Position numbers and translations under genes: made by a program | Notes under the pieces: generated by a model | The model's input: the letters and a program-made list of their open reading frames with translations, nothing else | Database searches by the model: none | What the model was told of the DNA's origin: nothing | In this document: piece by piece, positions 60,622 through 64,000 of the stretch | Layout of the letters: each line of letters starts with the position of its first letter | Position numbering within the stretch: the stretch's first letter is position 1 | Source of the DNA: an uncultured Methylophilaceae bacterium | GTDB taxonomy: Bacteria > Pseudomonadota > Gammaproteobacteria > Burkholderiales > Methylophilaceae | Assembly (NCBI GenBank): GCA_905618945.1 | Contig: CAJQTF010000011.1 | Span: forward strand, 99,870-163,869 | DNA: 64,000 nucleotides | Direction: 5' to 3'

Positions 60622-61464
60622 TTACTTAGAAATAATAAAACTATTAAGTTGAATTTTTTGTGAAATATCTTGTAAAGCTTGTTCTGCAATTTTTTCACTA
60701 TCATAAGGGCCAATAGTCACTAAATAAAGAGAGTCTTTACTTAACTTTTTTATATTTAATGAGTTTCTAAATTTAATTTTAGAGAGCCTATTAATTAAAT
60801 AGGAAGCATTATCTTCATTTGAGAAAGCACCTGCCTGGATATAAAAATATTTTATAGAAGAATCCACTGGCGAAGTCTTATAAGTTTGCTCTAGATTTTT
60901 TTCTGCTAAAGATGGGTTTACCATTTCGATTCTCACTAACTCGCTCCCTTTTTCAATAATCCGAAGCCGATGAGCTGCTGCATAAGACAAATCAATAATT
61001 CTTTCATCAACAAAAGGGCCTCGATCATTAACTCGAATAATTACCGAGCGTTTATTTTTTAAGTTTGTTACTTTTATATAGCATGGAAGTGGGAGTGTTT
61101 TGTGGGCACCAGTCATCTGGTACATATCATATGTTTCTCCAATAGATGTTTTCTTACCATGATATCTTTTGCCATACCAAGATGCATAACCCTCTTCCTT
61201 AAAGGGAATAATTTTTGTCATAGGAGTATATTTTTTATCAAATGCGACATAAGGACGACTAGCCCATTTTGAAAGTGCTTCATATTTTGGCTGAGCATCT
61301 GGAATTTTATCTAGATTTTCGGGTGGATTTTCTTCTGGCCCATCATCCAGGTAGTAAGCCCCTGATTTTTTATTTTGTTTCGCCCCTTCTTTAAAGAGAG
61401 GGTCTATTGATTGACAACCAACAAGTAGTAAGGAAATTATTATTATAAAAAAATGTTTGTTCAT
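60622..61464 (-). CDS. rlpA: Septal-ring lytic transglycosylase RlpA family lipoprotein
   Basis: A 280-residue lipoprotein (signal ending LLVGCQSI, Cys17) with a double-psi beta-barrel RlpA domain (EGYASWYGKRYHGKKTSIGE near residue 92, VNDRGPFVDERIIDLSYAAA) and a C-terminal SPOR domain (IQAGAFSNEDNASYLINRL). It cleaves naked glycan at the septum in Pseudomonas. Its stop is separated from the YbeD-like gene by 13 bases; the dacA gene common in this slot is absent. Confidence 0.92.
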   Translation of the reverse strand: MNKHFFIIIISLLLVGCQSIDPLFKEGAKQNKKSGAYYLDDGPEENPPENLDKIPDAQPKYEALSKWASRPYVAFDKKYTPMTKIIPFKEEGYASWYGKRYHGKKTSIGETYDMYQMTGAHKTLPLPCYIKVTNLKNKRSVIIRVNDRGPFVDERIIDLSYAAAHRLRIIEKGSELVRIEMVNPSLAEKNLEQTYKTSPVDSSIKYFYIQAGAFSNEDNASYLINRLSKIKFRNSLNIKKLSKDSLYLVTIGPYDSEKIAEQALQDISQKIQLNSFIISK

Positions 61465-62558
61465 TAGTTAGCGATTAAAGATTTGTGAGAATGTAGGCTC
61501 ATAATAATACCAATCATAGCTAAAGATACAACCATTGATGTCCCACCATAGCTTATAAATGGCAATGGGGCTCCAACTACAGGTATTACTCCACTAACCA
61601 TTGCAATATTGACAAAGGTTGAAACAAATAAGGTGATTACTAAACTGGCAGTTATCAATCTAGAAAAAGTATTTTGCATCTTTTGTGCCATATAAATACA
61701 TCGATATAGTGTGAAGAAATAAATAATAAAGATTCCAATAATTCCAATAAAACCAAATTCTTCTCCATAAACTGAAAAAATAAAATCAGTAGATGTTTCA
61801 GGGAGGAAGCTAAGTTGTGTTTGACCTCCATAACCCCACCCTTTTCCTAAAAATCCACCGGAACCAATAGCAATCATCGATTGAATGCTGTGGTAACCTG
61901 TCCCTAGAGGATCTCGAGTAGGATCAATTAAGCTAAGAATTCTATTTTGTTGATACAAATGCAACATTGACCAGAGGTAAGGTAAGGAAAGTAATAAACC
62001 AAAACCACCAAGTATCATAACTCTTAATGATAGGCCAGCCAGAACAATAATTACCCAGCCAGAAATCAAAATTAAAATAGCAGTCCCTAAATCAGGTTGC
62101 TTCAATATCATCACACAAGGAATAGCCAAAATAAACAATGCCATCAAGTGCGTTTTATAGCTTATATCATTTTGGAATCGATGATATAGCCAAGCAAGCA
62201 TTAGGGGAATTGTAATTTTGATAATTTCAGAAGGCTGTAAATTAAAAAATAATAAATTTATCCAGCGTTTTGCCCCATGACTCTGAAATCCAAAAAAAGC
62301 AACAAGTAATAATAGAATTAAACTTACTATATATAGATACGGAGCATAAAAAAGAAAACGTTTCGGATCTATATGACTTAATAATATTAATAAAACCATT
62401 CCAATTAAAATATTTATTATTTGAGTCCCTATTAAAATAATATTTTGTTGGGATGCGCTAGCAAGTATAATTAAACCAATGAGCAATAATAATCCCACAA
62501 GTAACATTAAAATTTTATCAATATTTTGAAAAGACTTATAAAGCGTAAATTTTCTCAT
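61464..62558 (-). CDS. rodA: Rod-shape peptidoglycan glycosyltransferase RodA
   Basis: SEDS-family polymerase making glycan strands for cell elongation, partner of PBP2. The 364-residue protein has ten transmembrane helices, QPSEIIKITIPLMLAW, KQPDLGTAILIL, GSGGFLGKGWGYGGQTQ, FLPETSTDFIFSVYGEEFGF and the C-terminal PFISYGGTSMVV block. ATG overlaps the mrdA stop (TAATG), and its stop overlaps the rlpA start by one base. Confidence 0.97.
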   Translation of the reverse strand: MRKFTLYKSFQNIDKILMLLVGLLLLIGLIILASASQQNIILIGTQIINILIGMVLLILLSHIDPKRFLFYAPYLYIVSLILLLLVAFFGFQSHGAKRWINLLFFNLQPSEIIKITIPLMLAWLYHRFQNDISYKTHLMALFILAIPCVMILKQPDLGTAILILISGWVIIVLAGLSLRVMILGGFGLLLSLPYLWSMLHLYQQNRILSLIDPTRDPLGTGYHSIQSMIAIGSGGFLGKGWGYGGQTQLSFLPETSTDFIFSVYGEEFGFIGIIGIFIIYFFTLYRCIYMAQKMQNTFSRLITASLVITLFVSTFVNIAMVSGVIPVVGAPLPFISYGGTSMVVSLAMIGIIMSLHSHKSLIAN

Positions 62559-64000
62559 TAGTTAATACCATTTAGATAGGCATCAAAAACTTTTTTAGCA
62601 ATTGGGCCAGCCGTAGATCCGCCATGCCCTCCATTTTCAACTACAATAGCTATAACAAGTTTCGGATTTTCAGAGGGAGCAAAGGCGATAAAAAGAGCAT
62701 GATCTTTGAGTTCGTCTGGAAGTTTAGATTCATCATAAACCTCACCTTTCTTTAAGCTGAATACTTGAGCTGTACCTGTTTTTGCTGAGATATTATAGCT
62801 AGAGTTTCTTCCAATAAATGCTGCAGTACCTCCTTCTTTGGTAACTAAAGACATACCTTTTTTAATTAAATCAAGATCATCTGAAGATGTTGAAGCCATT
62901 TTCTTGGATTTCATATGGGCTGAAGTATTTGATTCTTTTAATAGACGAGGACGTAAATTATTATTTGGATTAATTAGTTTTGCTGTAGCTAAAGCTAATT
63001 GAATAGGTGTAGTTTGAGTATATCCTTGACCAATTGCAGTGATTGCAGTTTCACCTTGATACCATTTTTTCTTATATTTTATTTTTTTCCATTCATCTGA
63101 AGCAATAAGTCCTCGCTTTTCATTAGGCATATCAATATTAGTTTTTTCTCCAAAACCAAATCTTTTTAATACACTATTTAATTTTGGTATGCCCAACTCA
63201 ACTCCTAACCCATAAAAAAAAGTGTCACATGAAACGGCTATAGCTTTTATGAGATCTACTTCCCCGTGACCGCTCTTTTTCCAATCTGAAAAAGTTTTAG
63301 ATTGATTGGGCATATTATAAAATCCTTTATCAATAATTGAGAAAGGTGGGCGCCTTATATTATTTTCTAATGCTGCAATTGCAACAAAAGGTTTAAGTGT
63401 TGAGCCTGGCGGGTAAATACCCGAAACTACTCTATTGATTAAGGGTTTATGAACTGAATCATTGAGCCTTCTCCAATTAGTTTCATCGATCCCATTTATG
63501 AATAAATTAGAATCAAAAGACGGCTGGCTAACATATGCTAATACTGCGCCATTATTTGGATCAATTGCCACCATTGCCCCCTTGTATTCTCCAAAAGCTT
63601 TTTCAGCAACTTTTTGGATTTTATAATCAATATTTAGAGTTATATCTTCACCATGTATTGGCTCTACTATATCAAGTGTTCTAACAACATTATTTTGAAC
63701 ATCAACTTCTATTTTTTTATAACCAGGACGGCCATGCAATCTATCCTCATAAAAATATTCAATCCCTGTTTTGCCAATGTGATCTATGCCTAAATAACTT
63801 TCAAATCGATTTATTTTTTTTAACTTTTCTATATCTTTTTGATTAATTCGATTTAAGTAGCCAATAAAATGCGCACCTGATTTTCTTTTGGGGTAAAATC
63901 TGGAGAATTTATGTTTTAAATAAATATCAGGGTATTTATATTTGTTAGCTACAAACTTTGCCGCTTGAATCTCTGTTAGATTTGATTTGATAGGGAGAGT
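62558..64000 (-). CDS. mrdA: Penicillin-binding protein 2, N-terminus cut by window edge
   Basis: Transpeptidase of the elongasome. The track begins at an internal TTG (63739), but the frame stays open to the right edge (upstream residues include GAHFIGYLNRI and GKTGIEYFYEDRLHG, PBP2 dimerisation-domain motifs), so the gene runs off the window. Catalytic motifs: PPGSTLKPFVA (SxxK), SCDTFFYGLG (SxD) and SAKTGTAQVF (KTG). About 480 residues are seen. It heads rodA-rlpA downstream. Confidence 0.95.
   Translation of the reverse strand, partial: TLPIKSNLTEIQAAKFVANKYKYPDIYLKHKFSRFYPKRKSGAHFIGYLNRINQKDIEKLKKINRFESYLGIDHIGKTGIEYFYEDRLHGRPGYKKIEVDVQNNVVRTLDIVEPIHGEDITLNIDYKIQKVAEKAFGEYKGAMVAIDPNNGAVLAYVSQPSFDSNLFINGIDETNWRRLNDSVHKPLINRVVSGIYPPGSTLKPFVAIAALENNIRRPPFSIIDKGFYNMPNQSKTFSDWKKSGHGEVDLIKAIAVSCDTFFYGLGVELGIPKLNSVLKRFGFGEKTNIDMPNEKRGLIASDEWKKIKYKKKWYQGETAITAIGQGYTQTTPIQLALATAKLINPNNNLRPRLLKESNTSAHMKSKKMASTSSDDLDLIKKGMSLVTKEGGTAAFIGRNSSYNISAKTGTAQVFSLKKGEVYDESKLPDELKDHALFIAFAPSENPKLVIAIVVENGGHGGSTAGPIAKKVFDAYLNGIN

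Noticed and set aside
60609-60713. N-terminal hydrophobic extension of the YbeD-like ORF
   Set aside because: It is the rlpA 3' end read in another frame; the family starts close to MDQ.

Overview
The window looks like a piece of a small, streamlined, AT-rich betaproteobacterial chromosome. The best fit is a methylotroph of the Methylophilaceae (OM43 / 'Ca. Methylopumilus' type). Evidence for this is the betaproteobacterial gene orders (argS-SPOR-dsbA; ubiK next to torF-glnK-amtB; mrdA-rodA-rlpA-ybeD-lipB-lipA; gshA-gshB), a free-standing pqqA, a PQQ-type dehydrogenase and a quinoprotein-relay metallohydrolase. Genes are packed tightly, with many start/stop overlaps, several TTG/GTG starts and 3' ends that overlap between convergent genes. 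I see no tRNA, rRNA, CRISPR array, insertion sequence, prophage or integron. The taxonomic call is inference from gene content, not from a marker gene.

Layout. 1-2954 (minus): argS, a SPOR-domain protein, dsbA, and the start of a probable alternative oxidase cut by the window edge. 3033-7987 (plus): priA, thiD, thiE, hemL. 8007-15211 (plus): a sigma-70-like promoter, then gltB-gltD-hemE. 15213-21268 (minus): a TonB-like protein, mpl and cobalamin-dependent metH, whose leader carries an S-adenosylhomocysteine (SAH) riboswitch. 21371-24453: ubiK (minus), then a clear sigma-54 promoter driving torF, glnK and amtB. 24641-24808: pqqA with an inverted repeat upstream and a terminator. 24811-27441 (minus): thiS-thiG-apaG-mltA. 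27574-30092: an unknown 51-residue protein, a dienelactone hydrolase, a zinc-ribbon ORF broken by a TGA, a lipoprotein and a trypsin-like protease with TPRs. 30159-33089 (minus): split class II ribonucleotide reductase nrdJa/nrdJb with an NrdR box. 33258-36461: waaA, an isochorismatase-like hydrolase, a TolC-like protein. 36657-41181 (plus): a TPP riboswitch and thiC, uppP, an ExoD-like protein, mutY. 41262-45904: DoxX, quinoprotein-relay metallohydrolase, cytochrome b561, radical SAM protein and a divergent PQQ-dehydrogenase-like lipoprotein. 45932-50329: ugd, a PlsC-like acyltransferase, a DUF485 protein with actP, a [2Fe-2S] protein. 50318-54656 (minus): HIT protein, nadA, nudB, ispH, lysA, lptM. 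54697-64000 (minus): Gx transporter, NusG domain II protein, apbE, gshB, gshA, lipA, lipB, ybeD-like, rlpA, rodA, mrdA (cut by the edge).

How the parts fit. Thiamine synthesis is spread over three loci (thiDE, thiSG, thiC) and only thiC shows a TPP riboswitch. Nitrogen assimilation is represented by GOGAT and by a sigma-54-controlled PII/ammonium transporter unit. Cobalamin is needed twice, by MetH and by the class II reductase. Cell-wall elongation and recycling genes (mrdA, rodA, rlpA, mltA, mpl, uppP) are well represented. The least conventional parts are the PQQ-linked cluster around 41.3-45.9 kb, whose dehydrogenase lacks residues expected for metal binding and catalysis, and several RNA-level control elements (SAH and TPP riboswitches, a hairpin over a ribosome binding site, a leader uORF).
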